From: Winogradskyella ouciana
GTDB lineage: Bacteria; Bacteroidota; Bacteroidia; Flavobacteriales; Flavobacteriaceae
Assembly: GCF_009709615.1 (NCBI RefSeq)
Contig: NZ_WJYA01000004.1
Coordinates: 620,001-684,000 of the forward strand
Direction: 5' to 3'
Length of the DNA stretch: 64,000 bases
Shown: piece by piece, positions 26,326 through 33,370 of the stretch
Layout: each line of letters starts with the position of its first letter
How positions within the stretch are numbered: position 1 is the first letter of the stretch
The notes under the pieces: generated by a model
Told to the model about the DNA's origin: nothing
Database searches by the model: none
What the model saw: the letters and a program-made list of their open reading frames with translations, nothing else
Made by a program: the position numbers and the translations under genes

Positions 26326-27579
26326 ATGCTTGTCTATTTAAGAGTATTTAAAGAGAGTTTTTCATTCGCGTTAAATGCGCTTAGAAACAATAAACTACGT
26401 ACATTTTTATCGCTGTTAGGCGTTACGGTTGGGATCTTCTCCATTATCGCTGTTCTGGCTGCGGTAGATTCCTTGGATAAGAATATTAAAGATAGCTTAT
26501 CTGGTTTAGATAAAAATACCATCTACTTATCGAAATTTTCTTTTGGGCCAACAGAGGTTCCACGTTGGAAACGCGATAACTTTCCTCAAACGGATTATGA
26601 TGATTTTGATTTTGTGAGGAGAAATGTTCCGGATATTGAAGCTTCTGCTTACATGATATTTGGTGGTAATGAAACGGTACGTTATCAGGCAGAAACGGTA
26701 TCTGGTGTTAATGTGACTCCGGTTTCTAATGAAATTTATACTATTGAAGACTTTAAAGTTGAACAAGGAAGATTTTACTCCGAACTAGAATCTGAAACTG
26801 GTGCTCCGGTTATAGTGTTGGGTGCAGGTTTGGCTGAAAATCTTTTTGATACATCAAATCCTATTGGGAAGCAAATTCGTGTGTATGGTAGAAAACTCAG
26901 CGTTATTGGTGTGCTTAAAAAAGTAGGTGCTGGCTTAGGAGATTCTCCAGACGACAGGGCCTATGTGCCAGCTAATTTTGTAAGACGTTTTAAAAACGGA
27001 GGTGTAAGCGGTTTGCCTGGAGCGATAATCATAAAGCCAGAAAAAGGTGTGGATATTGGTGCTTTTGAGAGCGTTTTAAAACAAAAGTTTAGAGCTTTTC
27101 GTGGCTTAAAAGCAGATGAAGATGATAACTTTTTTGTAAATAAAATAGCTGGCTTGGTATCTTTTGTTGATGCAATTATAGCTACACTGAATTTAGTGGG
27201 CTGGGTTATTAGTGGCTTCTCTCTATTGGTAGGTGGTTTTGGTATTGCTAATATTATGTTTGTAAGCGTTAAAGAACGTACCAACCTTATTGGAATTCAA
27301 AAGTCTTTAGGCGCTAAAAACAGATTTATTTTATTTCAATTTTTGTTTGAAGCTGTTATCCTAGCTGTTGTTGGAGGTTTAGTTGGGCTGTTGTTTGTTT
27401 GGATTATAGCAATGGTGATGAATGGGGTTGTCGGTGATGATTTTGAATTTGTACTCTCTTTCGGAAACATGTTCCTAGGCTTTGCTTTATCAACATTTAT
27501 AGGTTTAATCTCTGGAGTTGTTCCGGCCATATCAGCATCTAAATTAGACCCTGTTGAGGCTATTAGGACAGGGATGTAG
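26326..27579 (+). CDS. MacB/FtsX-type ABC transporter permease
   Basis: A 417-residue permease with one N-terminal membrane helix (about 28-48), a large periplasmic MacB core domain (about 55-255), and three C-terminal helices of the FtsX domain (about 275-405) with MFVSVKERTNLIGIQKSLGAK, the coupling segment that contacts the ATPase. These permeases do not form a channel in the usual sense; they drive outer-membrane or lipoprotein-linked export or signalling. No ATP-binding partner gene is adjacent, so it must pair with an ATPase encoded elsewhere. Cargo unknown. Confidence 0.9.
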   Translation: MLVYLRVFKESFSFALNALRNNKLRTFLSLLGVTVGIFSIIAVLAAVDSLDKNIKDSLSGLDKNTIYLSKFSFGPTEVPRWKRDNFPQTDYDDFDFVRRNVPDIEASAYMIFGGNETVRYQAETVSGVNVTPVSNEIYTIEDFKVEQGRFYSELESETGAPVIVLGAGLAENLFDTSNPIGKQIRVYGRKLSVIGVLKKVGAGLGDSPDDRAYVPANFVRRFKNGGVSGLPGAIIIKPEKGVDIGAFESVLKQKFRAFRGLKADEDDNFFVNKIAGLVSFVDAIIATLNLVGWVISGFSLLVGGFGIANIMFVSVKERTNLIGIQKSLGAKNRFILFQFLFEAVILAVVGGLVGLLFVWIIAMVMNGVVGDDFEFVLSFGNMFLGFALSTFIGLISGVVPAISASKLDPVEAIRTGM

Positions 27580-27632
27580 TATTTTAGTTGTAGGTTGTTG
27601 ATTGTTTTTTCTTTGCGACTTTGAGAGGAATT

Positions 27633-28088
27633 TTAAATGATCTTTGCAACTTCCTTACAAACAAATTCCAAAAACCGTTCATCTGCTTCCGTGAAAGGAT
27701 CTGGAGTATTTGAATCTATATCTATTTGACCAACATTTTCACCATTGACAAAAATTGGTATAACGATTTCTGCCTTTACGGTTATACTGCAGGCAATGTA
27801 ATTATCTTGGGCAGACACATCTGGTACTACAAAATTCTGATTGCTTACAGCTACTTGTCCGCAAATGCCTTTTCCAAATGGAATTATAGTGTGATCCGTC
27901 GGTTCACCAACGTAAGGCCCTAGTTTTAATTCGTGCTTATCACCATTTTTAAAATAAAAGCCAACCCAGTTGTAGTATTCTATGTTGGCTTCAAGGACTT
28001 CGCATATGTTGAGTAGGCGTTCGTCAACACTCAAATTATTTTGAGTGGCGATTTTTTTTATTTCAGGTTTTAAGGCTTCAAATGGCAT
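27633..28088 (-). CDS. GAF-domain protein, free Met-R-sulfoxide reductase-like
   Basis: A 151-residue single GAF domain close to fRMsr (E. coli MsrC/YebR), which reduces free methionine-R-sulfoxide. It keeps WVGFY, GKGICG (C76), IAC (C100) and IDIDS. The E. coli cysteines are 84, 94 and 118; the spacing here gives H66, C76 and C100. The catalytic C118 equivalent and C94 equivalent are present, but the C84 equivalent is His. The catalytic cycle would therefore rely on two cysteines, so activity is plausible but unproven. It is a single gene, convergent with the ABC permease. Confidence 0.85.
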   Translation of the reverse strand: MPFEALKPEIKKIATQNNLSVDERLLNICEVLEANIEYYNWVGFYFKNGDKHELKLGPYVGEPTDHTIIPFGKGICGQVAVSNQNFVVPDVSAQDNYIACSITVKAEIVIPIFVNGENVGQIDIDSNTPDPFTEADERFLEFVCKEVAKII

Positions 28089-28209
28089 TAGTAAAAAAAC
28101 TTTTGGTAAAAGTATTTAAAACCTTCAATTTTGAAATAGGGTTTTCATAAATTTAACAGCAAACTAACATTATCTTTTTCAGCTGAGAGAACTTTTAGTA
28201 AAATATAAA

Positions 28210-28734
28210 TTGGTTATCCGTTTCATAGTCACGTTTTTAGCGGTCTATGGAGTGCTTAGTATTGGTTATCATTTGTATTTGAGCTTTTCAAGCGGTTCTA
28301 AGTTTTATCCTGACTATATGACTAATTTAGTGGCAAGACAAACTAACACATTGCTCAATAGTATTGGTTATGATACCAATATTCTGCCGCATCCTCATGA
28401 GCCTTCAATGAAAGTTATTATAAACGGAAAATTTGTAGCCAGAGTCATTGAAGGTTGCAATGCTGTAAGTATTATTATTTTGTTTTTATCGTTTGTAGTT
28501 GCCTTTGCGGGTAAGTTTAAAACCACTTTTTTATATTGTTTTGCAGGAAGTATTGTTATCTATGCATTTAATTTAATTCGTATTGTGATACTATCTGCAG
28601 GTCTTTATCACTATCCATGGAGGCGTGAGATTTTACACAATGTTATTTTTCCTATGATTATATATGGAACCGTCTTTGTGTTATGGATGGTTTGGGTAAA
28701 TCGCTTTTCTAAATCCGTAAAATCCAATGCCTAA
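28210..28734 (+). CDS. xrtF: Exosortase family protein XrtF
   Basis: A 174-residue multi-pass membrane protein of the exosortase/archaeosortase superfamily, thought to be a transpeptidase that cleaves a C-terminal sorting signal at the outer face of the inner membrane. The catalytic triad is visible: Cys in VIEGCNAVS (C83), Arg in NLIRI (R124) and His in LHNVIFP (H143). About five to six helices. There is no ATG; TTG at 28210 is the annotated start, but the frame stays open to 28168 and a CTG at 28183 would add the residues LRELLVKYK. It overlaps the next gene by 8 bases. No clear substrate gene lies in the window. Confidence 0.9.
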   Translation: MVIRFIVTFLAVYGVLSIGYHLYLSFSSGSKFYPDYMTNLVARQTNTLLNSIGYDTNILPHPHEPSMKVIINGKFVARVIEGCNAVSIIILFLSFVVAFAGKFKTTFLYCFAGSIVIYAFNLIRIVILSAGLYHYPWRREILHNVIFPMIIYGTVFVLWMVWVNRFSKSVKSNA

Positions 28735-29155
28735 ACTAACACGTTACATCATTGCATTTTTGTTGCTTCTGGTTTTAATGGCGATTCGTGGGTTTGAGGA
28801 TCAATTATTCTATGACCCTTATTTGGTGTTTTTTGAGAGTGAATATTTATATATCGACAGCCCGAGACGCGAAGTGGCAAAACTGACTTTTTTTACAAGC
28901 CTAAGATACTTTCTCAATACATTGGCTTCATTGGGAATTTTATACTTTATTTTCAATGATAAGATTATGATAAAGTTTGCTTCCTTGATATATACAGTTG
29001 CTTTTGTATTATTGATTATTCCATTTCTCTATTTCGTCATCAACCCTAAGCAAGAGGATTACTACTTGTTCTTCAATATCAGACGATTTTTAATTCAGCC
29101 TATACTGTTAATATTGCTGCTTCCAGCGTTTTACTACTATAAGTTGAAACGTTAA
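28727..29155 (+). CDS. Exosortase F system-associated membrane protein
   Basis: A 142-residue membrane protein with four predicted helices (about 5-22, 60-78, 85-105, 115-135) and the N-terminal segment RGFEDQLFYDPYLVFF typical of the small protein that follows XrtF. Recognised by sequence and by its 8-base overlap with xrtF. Its job is unknown; the constant pairing suggests an accessory or stability partner of the exosortase. Confidence 0.85.
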   Translation: MPKLTRYIIAFLLLLVLMAIRGFEDQLFYDPYLVFFESEYLYIDSPRREVAKLTFFTSLRYFLNTLASLGILYFIFNDKIMIKFASLIYTVAFVLLIIPFLYFVINPKQEDYYLFFNIRRFLIQPILLILLLPAFYYYKLKR

Positions 29156-29192
29156 GAGTTCATAAATTTCTCCTTAAATCCATTCAGTTTTA

Positions 29193-29200
29193 TACTTTTG
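29193..29200 (+). promoter_or_regulatory. Candidate -7 box just before the HYC_CC_PP gene
   Basis: TACTTTTG matches TAnnTTTG exactly and ends 4 bases before the GTG start at 29205, so transcription would start at or next to the start codon (possible leaderless message). No TTG at 19 bases. Confidence 0.4.
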
Positions 29201-29204
29201 CAGT

Positions 29205-29618
29205 GTGAAAATTCTACTATCACATAAGATTTTTTCTGTAGCACTATCGTTTTTGGTAATGTTTTCAACATTGTCATTGGCCATAGAGAAGCATTTTTGT
29301 GGAGATGTGTTAATCGATGTTGCCATTTTTACAGAAACTGAAAAATGTGCTATGGAAGCTTTTGAAATAGAGCAAGAAAAAATCACGAAGATATCTTGTT
29401 GTAAGGACGAAATTGATGTTTTAGATGGTGTTAACCTAATAGCCACAACCTCCTTTGAGGATTTAGACGAAATACAAAAACAACTACTCCTTTCTTATTT
29501 TAACTCTTATGTTAATCTGCTTGAAAGTTTACCAAATCTTGTAGTCCCTCATAAGGATTATTCACAACCATTACTTATCAAGGATATACAAGTCCTTGAC
29601 GAAGTTTACCTTATTTGA
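29205..29618 (+). CDS. HYC_CC_PP family protein (exported, cysteine-rich)
   Basis: A 137-residue protein with a signal peptide (about 1-26). After it come EKHFCGD (H30, C32), C48 and a paired SCCKDE (C65, C66), the marks of the HYC_CC_PP family found in Flavobacteriaceae. The His and Cys spacing suggests a metal site. The start is GTG at 29205. It lies 86 bases before a TonB-dependent receptor and an HMA protein, which suggests a role in copper or similar soft-metal handling. The function has not been established. Confidence 0.8.
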   Translation: MKILLSHKIFSVALSFLVMFSTLSLAIEKHFCGDVLIDVAIFTETEKCAMEAFEIEQEKITKISCCKDEIDVLDGVNLIATTSFEDLDEIQKQLLLSYFNSYVNLLESLPNLVVPHKDYSQPLLIKDIQVLDEVYLI

Positions 29619-29703
29619 TTTTGTATAAACCTTCTTACTGAATTTCTACTGGGCTCAATTGGACGGTAGGAATAAACTTTAGTTATACATACAAATCAGG
29701 CAA

Positions 29704-31941
29704 ATGAAAAAATTTTTAATATTATGTTTCTTGTTCTTGTCACTGATTATTTCAGGGCAAGAGCAGCTCAAAGGCATTGTTTTAGAATCGAGCTCAGGGA
29801 AAGAAAGGCCATTGCCAGGTGCCAATGTGTACTGGTTGGGCTCTTCAGTAGGTGCGATTACCAATGAAGACGGAACGTTTTCCTTACCGTATAAATTCTC
29901 ATTCAATAAATTGGTGATAAGTTATGTGGGTTTTAAAACCGATACCATAACCGTTACTGAAAACAAATACATTAAGCACGTTTTACAAGCATCTGAAGAA
30001 TTGGATGCCGTTACCGTAACATCACGCAAGAAAGCTACGGCCAGATCTTATCTAAAAGCTACAAATACGCTTTTTGTAAGTAGTGATGAATTGTTAAAAG
30101 CGGCTTGCTGTAACCTCTCAGAAAGTTTTGAGACCAATCCGTCTATTGATGTCAATTTTGCAGATGCAGTTTCAGGAACTAGACAGATTAAAATGTTGGG
30201 ATTAAATTCTCCATACATTTTAATTACCACAGAGAATGTACCAGCAATTAGAGGTGCGTCTCAAGCCTATGGGTTAAGTTTTATTCCTGGGACTTGGGTA
30301 GAGAGTATTCAGATTACAAAAGGATCTGGAAGTGTAGTTAACGGATTCGAAAGCATTGCTGGCCAAATCAATGCAGAGCTGGTAAAACCTACAACAGACG
30401 ATAAATTATTCGTGAATGCTTATGGTAGCGTCAATGGTCGATTGGAGTTGAATACGCACATTAATCAAAAGGTTTCAGATAAATGGAGTACAGGTTTATA
30501 CTTGCATGGAAATTTAAGAAATCAGAAGTTCGATAAAAATGATGATTCTTTTTTAGACGTGCCATTAAAAGAGCAAATCAATGTGATGAACCGTTGGCAA
30601 TATACCAATGGTGAAAAAGGAGTGGTGAGTTTTATTAATCTGCGATACCTTAATGACAATACGCAATCTGGTCAAGTGGATTTTAATCCAGATATAGATA
30701 AAGGAACCACCAATTTCTGGGGAAGCGAAATCAATACCGAGCGTATTGATGTGACAACTAAACTCGGCTATGTAAATCCTGAAATTCCCTATCAAAGTTT
30801 AGGATTTCAGACTGCTTTTAGTCACCACAAGCAAGAGTCTTACTTTGGATTCAATTTATACGATATAAAGCACAATAGTTTTTATTCTAACTTGGTGTAT
30901 AATAGTATCATTTCAGATTCGCGCCATAAAGTAAAAACAGGATTGAGTTTTACCTACGATCATTATGACGAGGTAGTAAATACCGATATGTTTGAACGAA
31001 CCGAGAATTCCGTCGGAGCGTTTTTTGAATATGCTTACGATAATTTAGATAAGCTTACGATGACAGCTGGTGTGCGTGTAGATCAGCACAACAGGCTTGG
31101 CTTTTTCGTAACGCCAAGATTGCATATTAGATATACACCTTGGGAGAAATCAGCATTTAGGGTATCCGTGGGAAGAGGAAAACGAAGCGCCAATATTTTT
31201 GCTGAAAACCAGAATATGTTCTCTAGTTCAAGGCAAATCAACATTTTAAATTCAGGAGGAAAAATTTATGGTCTAGACCCAGAAATTGCATGGAATTACG
31301 GATTTAGCTATTTACAGGGCTTCAATCTTTTTGAAAGAAAAGCGGATATCACTTTCGATTTTTACAGAACCGATTTTCAAAATCAGGTGGTAGTGGATTG
31401 GGAAAATCCTTTTGAAATTAATTTCTATAATCTCAAAGGTGATAGTTATGCCAATAGCTTTCAGTTAGAATTTAATTATAATGTCTTTGATAATTTTGAT
31501 TTAAGGACAGCTTATAAATATTACGATGTAAAAACGGATTATAATTCTGGTAAATTACAGAAGCCTTTGACTCCAGATCACCGTTTATTCGCCAACGCAT
31601 CTTATGAAACGAATGAGAAGGAGAACGGAAGCCAATGGAAATTTGACGCCACATACAATTGGTTGAGTGAACAGCGATACCCAAATACGGATTTAAGTCC
31701 TATGGAATTTCAATTACCTGATGAAACACCAACAGTTGGGACATTAAATTTACAGATTACTAAAGTGTTTTCTCCAAAATTTGAAATATATGTAGGTGGA
31801 GAAAATGTGACTAATGTTAGTCAGCCGAACCCAATTGTTAGTCCAGATAATCCGTTTGATTCAAATTTTGATAGTAATTTTGTGTATGGTCCAATTTTTG
31901 GAAGTATGTATTACGCAGGATTGCGGTATCGTATAGAATAA
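29704..31941 (+). CDS. TonB-dependent outer membrane receptor, probably copper-related
   Basis: A 745-residue receptor: signal peptide (1-18), a carboxypeptidase-like N-terminal domain (about 20-100, LKGIVLES, LPGANVYW, ISYVGF), a plug domain (about 105-235) and a 22-strand barrel ending in the aromatic tail YYAGLRYRIE. An unusual KAACCNLSESFETNP segment puts C135-C136 at the plug start. Homologues of this type with a CC pair sit beside HMA proteins. The ligand is inferred, not shown: the flanking HYC_CC_PP and HMA genes point to copper. It reads in the same direction as both neighbours. Confidence 0.88.
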   Translation: MKKFLILCFLFLSLIISGQEQLKGIVLESSSGKERPLPGANVYWLGSSVGAITNEDGTFSLPYKFSFNKLVISYVGFKTDTITVTENKYIKHVLQASEELDAVTVTSRKKATARSYLKATNTLFVSSDELLKAACCNLSESFETNPSIDVNFADAVSGTRQIKMLGLNSPYILITTENVPAIRGASQAYGLSFIPGTWVESIQITKGSGSVVNGFESIAGQINAELVKPTTDDKLFVNAYGSVNGRLELNTHINQKVSDKWSTGLYLHGNLRNQKFDKNDDSFLDVPLKEQINVMNRWQYTNGEKGVVSFINLRYLNDNTQSGQVDFNPDIDKGTTNFWGSEINTERIDVTTKLGYVNPEIPYQSLGFQTAFSHHKQESYFGFNLYDIKHNSFYSNLVYNSIISDSRHKVKTGLSFTYDHYDEVVNTDMFERTENSVGAFFEYAYDNLDKLTMTAGVRVDQHNRLGFFVTPRLHIRYTPWEKSAFRVSVGRGKRSANIFAENQNMFSSSRQINILNSGGKIYGLDPEIAWNYGFSYLQGFNLFERKADITFDFYRTDFQNQVVVDWENPFEINFYNLKGDSYANSFQLEFNYNVFDNFDLRTAYKYYDVKTDYNSGKLQKPLTPDHRLFANASYETNEKENGSQWKFDATYNWLSEQRYPNTDLSPMEFQLPDETPTVGTLNLQITKVFSPKFEIYVGGENVTNVSQPNPIVSPDNPFDSNFDSNFVYGPIFGSMYYAGLRYRIE

Positions 31942-31950
31942 TAAATGAAA

Positions 31951-32047
31951 CGTCATTGCGAGAAGCGCAGCGACGAAGCAATCTTTTATATAGAAACTAA
32001 AATTAAACAGATTGCCACGTCCCGAAGCTTCGGGACTCGCAATGACA
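31951..32047. repeat. Dispersed palindromic repeat (GTCATTGCGAG type)
   Basis: CGTCATTGCGAG (31951-31962) through GAAGCAATCT and, 23 bases on, AGATTGCCACG through CTCGCAATGACA (about 32008-32047) form a long imperfect inverted repeat. A second hairpin, CCCGAAGCTTCGGG (32021-32034), lies in the right arm. This is the form of REP-like elements common in flavobacterial intergenic regions. It occupies most of the gap between the receptor and HMA genes. Confidence 0.85.
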
Positions 32048-32064
32048 GATAAAAACAAAACAAA

Positions 32065-32439
32065 ATGAAAAAAATAATTTTAATTTTCATATTATTAGTA
32101 ACAACAGCAACTTTCGCCCAAAACAAAAATGCCAAGGCGAGTATGGAAGTCGATGGTGTCTGTATGATGTGTAAAGAACGTATAGAAAAAGCAGCCATTA
32201 GAACCAAAGGTGTAAAATCAGCGGTTTGGAATGTAGATACGCACGAGCTAAAACTCATTTACGATGAGCGTAAAACCGATTTAAAGACCATTTCTAAAAA
32301 GATAGCTGAAGTTGGGCATGACACTAAAGAGATTAAGGCGACAGACGAAGCTTACAACTCAGTACACCCATGTTGCAAGTATCGCGATAAGGATGTGGTA
32401 AAAGACCACGAAGGAGAAAAGAAGAAAAACGATAATTAA
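32065..32439 (+). CDS. Exported heavy-metal-associated (HMA) domain protein
   Basis: A 124-residue protein with a signal peptide (about 1-19) and one HMA domain (about 25-90) whose metal site CMMC is C33-C36 in GVCMMCKERIEKA. HMA domains bind Cu(I) or similar soft metals between the two cysteines. A second pair, HPCCKYRD (C103, C104), and a charged Lys/Glu/Asp-rich tail follow. The signal peptide makes it periplasmic, unlike CopZ. It ends at a strong terminator and most likely works with the receptor upstream. Confidence 0.9.
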   Translation: MKKIILIFILLVTTATFAQNKNAKASMEVDGVCMMCKERIEKAAIRTKGVKSAVWNVDTHELKLIYDERKTDLKTISKKIAEVGHDTKEIKATDEAYNSVHPCCKYRDKDVVKDHEGEKKKNDN

Positions 32440-32444
32440 TATTT

Positions 32445-32474
32445 AAGCCTGAATGTAAGTTCAGGCTTTTTTAT
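32445..32474 (+). terminator. Terminator of the HMA gene
   Basis: Stem AAGCCTGAA (32445-32453) with TTCAGGCTT (32460-32468), loop of six, then a T run to 32474. It overlaps the stop of the convergent DUF6090 gene. Confidence 0.85.
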
Positions 32475-33109
32475 TTTAAAATAGTTAAAATACTATCACA
32501 GCTTTTAACACCACGTTCTGAAGCTATTATTTTTAAACGAAGCGCTCCATTGATACTTTGTAAGATGTTTTTAAATAATTTTTCATTGCTATATGGAAAT
32601 TTACCTTGCCGCATAGCGTCAAAATCAGAGTTATTAATAATGTATTCACCCAAATATTCTTTGTGAATAATATCTAACCGTTCATAATCTTTCAGTATAA
32701 TTTTATAATTGGAATAGTGCGACTCTATAGCCGCTTTTAAATCAAAATCATCAATAAGTTTAAAATCCCCAGAATTTATCATGGTTTGATAAGTAACATC
32801 TTTTGGGAAAAAATCGGTTGATGAAAAAACAGGATATAACTTATTCATTGAAGCCATTTTTTGCGGATTATCGGTATTTATTAGAGGCAATACCTCATTA
32901 AGCGATTGCATTTTTTCACCAATGACTTCAATATTGGATTGAAGATTCTTTTTATCAACCTCTATATCACTTTTTATATTTTCTAAATATTGCTGTTTTA
33001 AGGCATTGTCCTTTTTTTCATCGGCACATTTATTCATAGTAAATGCTAACGAGATACCAATAATTACTATGAGTATTTCCCCTAGAGCATAAGTAAGTTT
33101 CTTTTTCAT
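32471..33109 (-). CDS. DUF6090 family membrane-anchored protein
   Basis: A 212-residue protein with an N-terminal membrane helix (about 8-24, ALGEILIVIIGISLAF) typical of the DUF6090 family, then a mostly helical coiled-coil soluble domain with YQTMINSGDFKLIDD in the middle. The family is frequent in Flavobacteriia and has no known function. It is a single gene, convergent with the HMA gene and divergent from the large surface protein. Confidence 0.8.
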   Translation of the reverse strand: MKKKLTYALGEILIVIIGISLAFTMNKCADEKKDNALKQQYLENIKSDIEVDKKNLQSNIEVIGEKMQSLNEVLPLINTDNPQKMASMNKLYPVFSSTDFFPKDVTYQTMINSGDFKLIDDFDLKAAIESHYSNYKIILKDYERLDIIHKEYLGEYIINNSDFDAMRQGKFPYSNEKLFKNILQSINGALRLKIIASERGVKSCDSILTILK

Positions 33110-33205
33110 TTTAAAAAGGTTGATTAGTTAAAGCTAAGGAATAAAAAGCATTTAAAGCTTTATAGACTGAACAACAAGTTAAATATGTAATATAAAGACT
33201 ACAAA

Positions 33206-33337
33206 ACGTACGAAAAAACATATAAATAATTACCATACGTCTAAAATATACGTATTTAAGTGACTAGTTTAAGAATGATTGACTACTTTTTATCTACCCT
33301 TAGTTAATGACGATTATATAACTAACTGTGTTAACTA
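33206..33337. promoter_or_regulatory. Possible operator cluster upstream of the surface protein
   Basis: Three ACGT cores lie at 33206, 33237 and 33250, the last inside an 8-bp palindrome ATACGTAT (33248-33255). Then comes an inverted repeat TTAGTTA (33300-33306)/TAACTAA (33319-33325) and a related TTAACTA at 33331. No protein is assigned. The 261-base gap has no other clear structure. Confidence 0.3.
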
Positions 33338-33370
33338 CCCAATATCAATACAGTTTATAAAAATTGTCGA

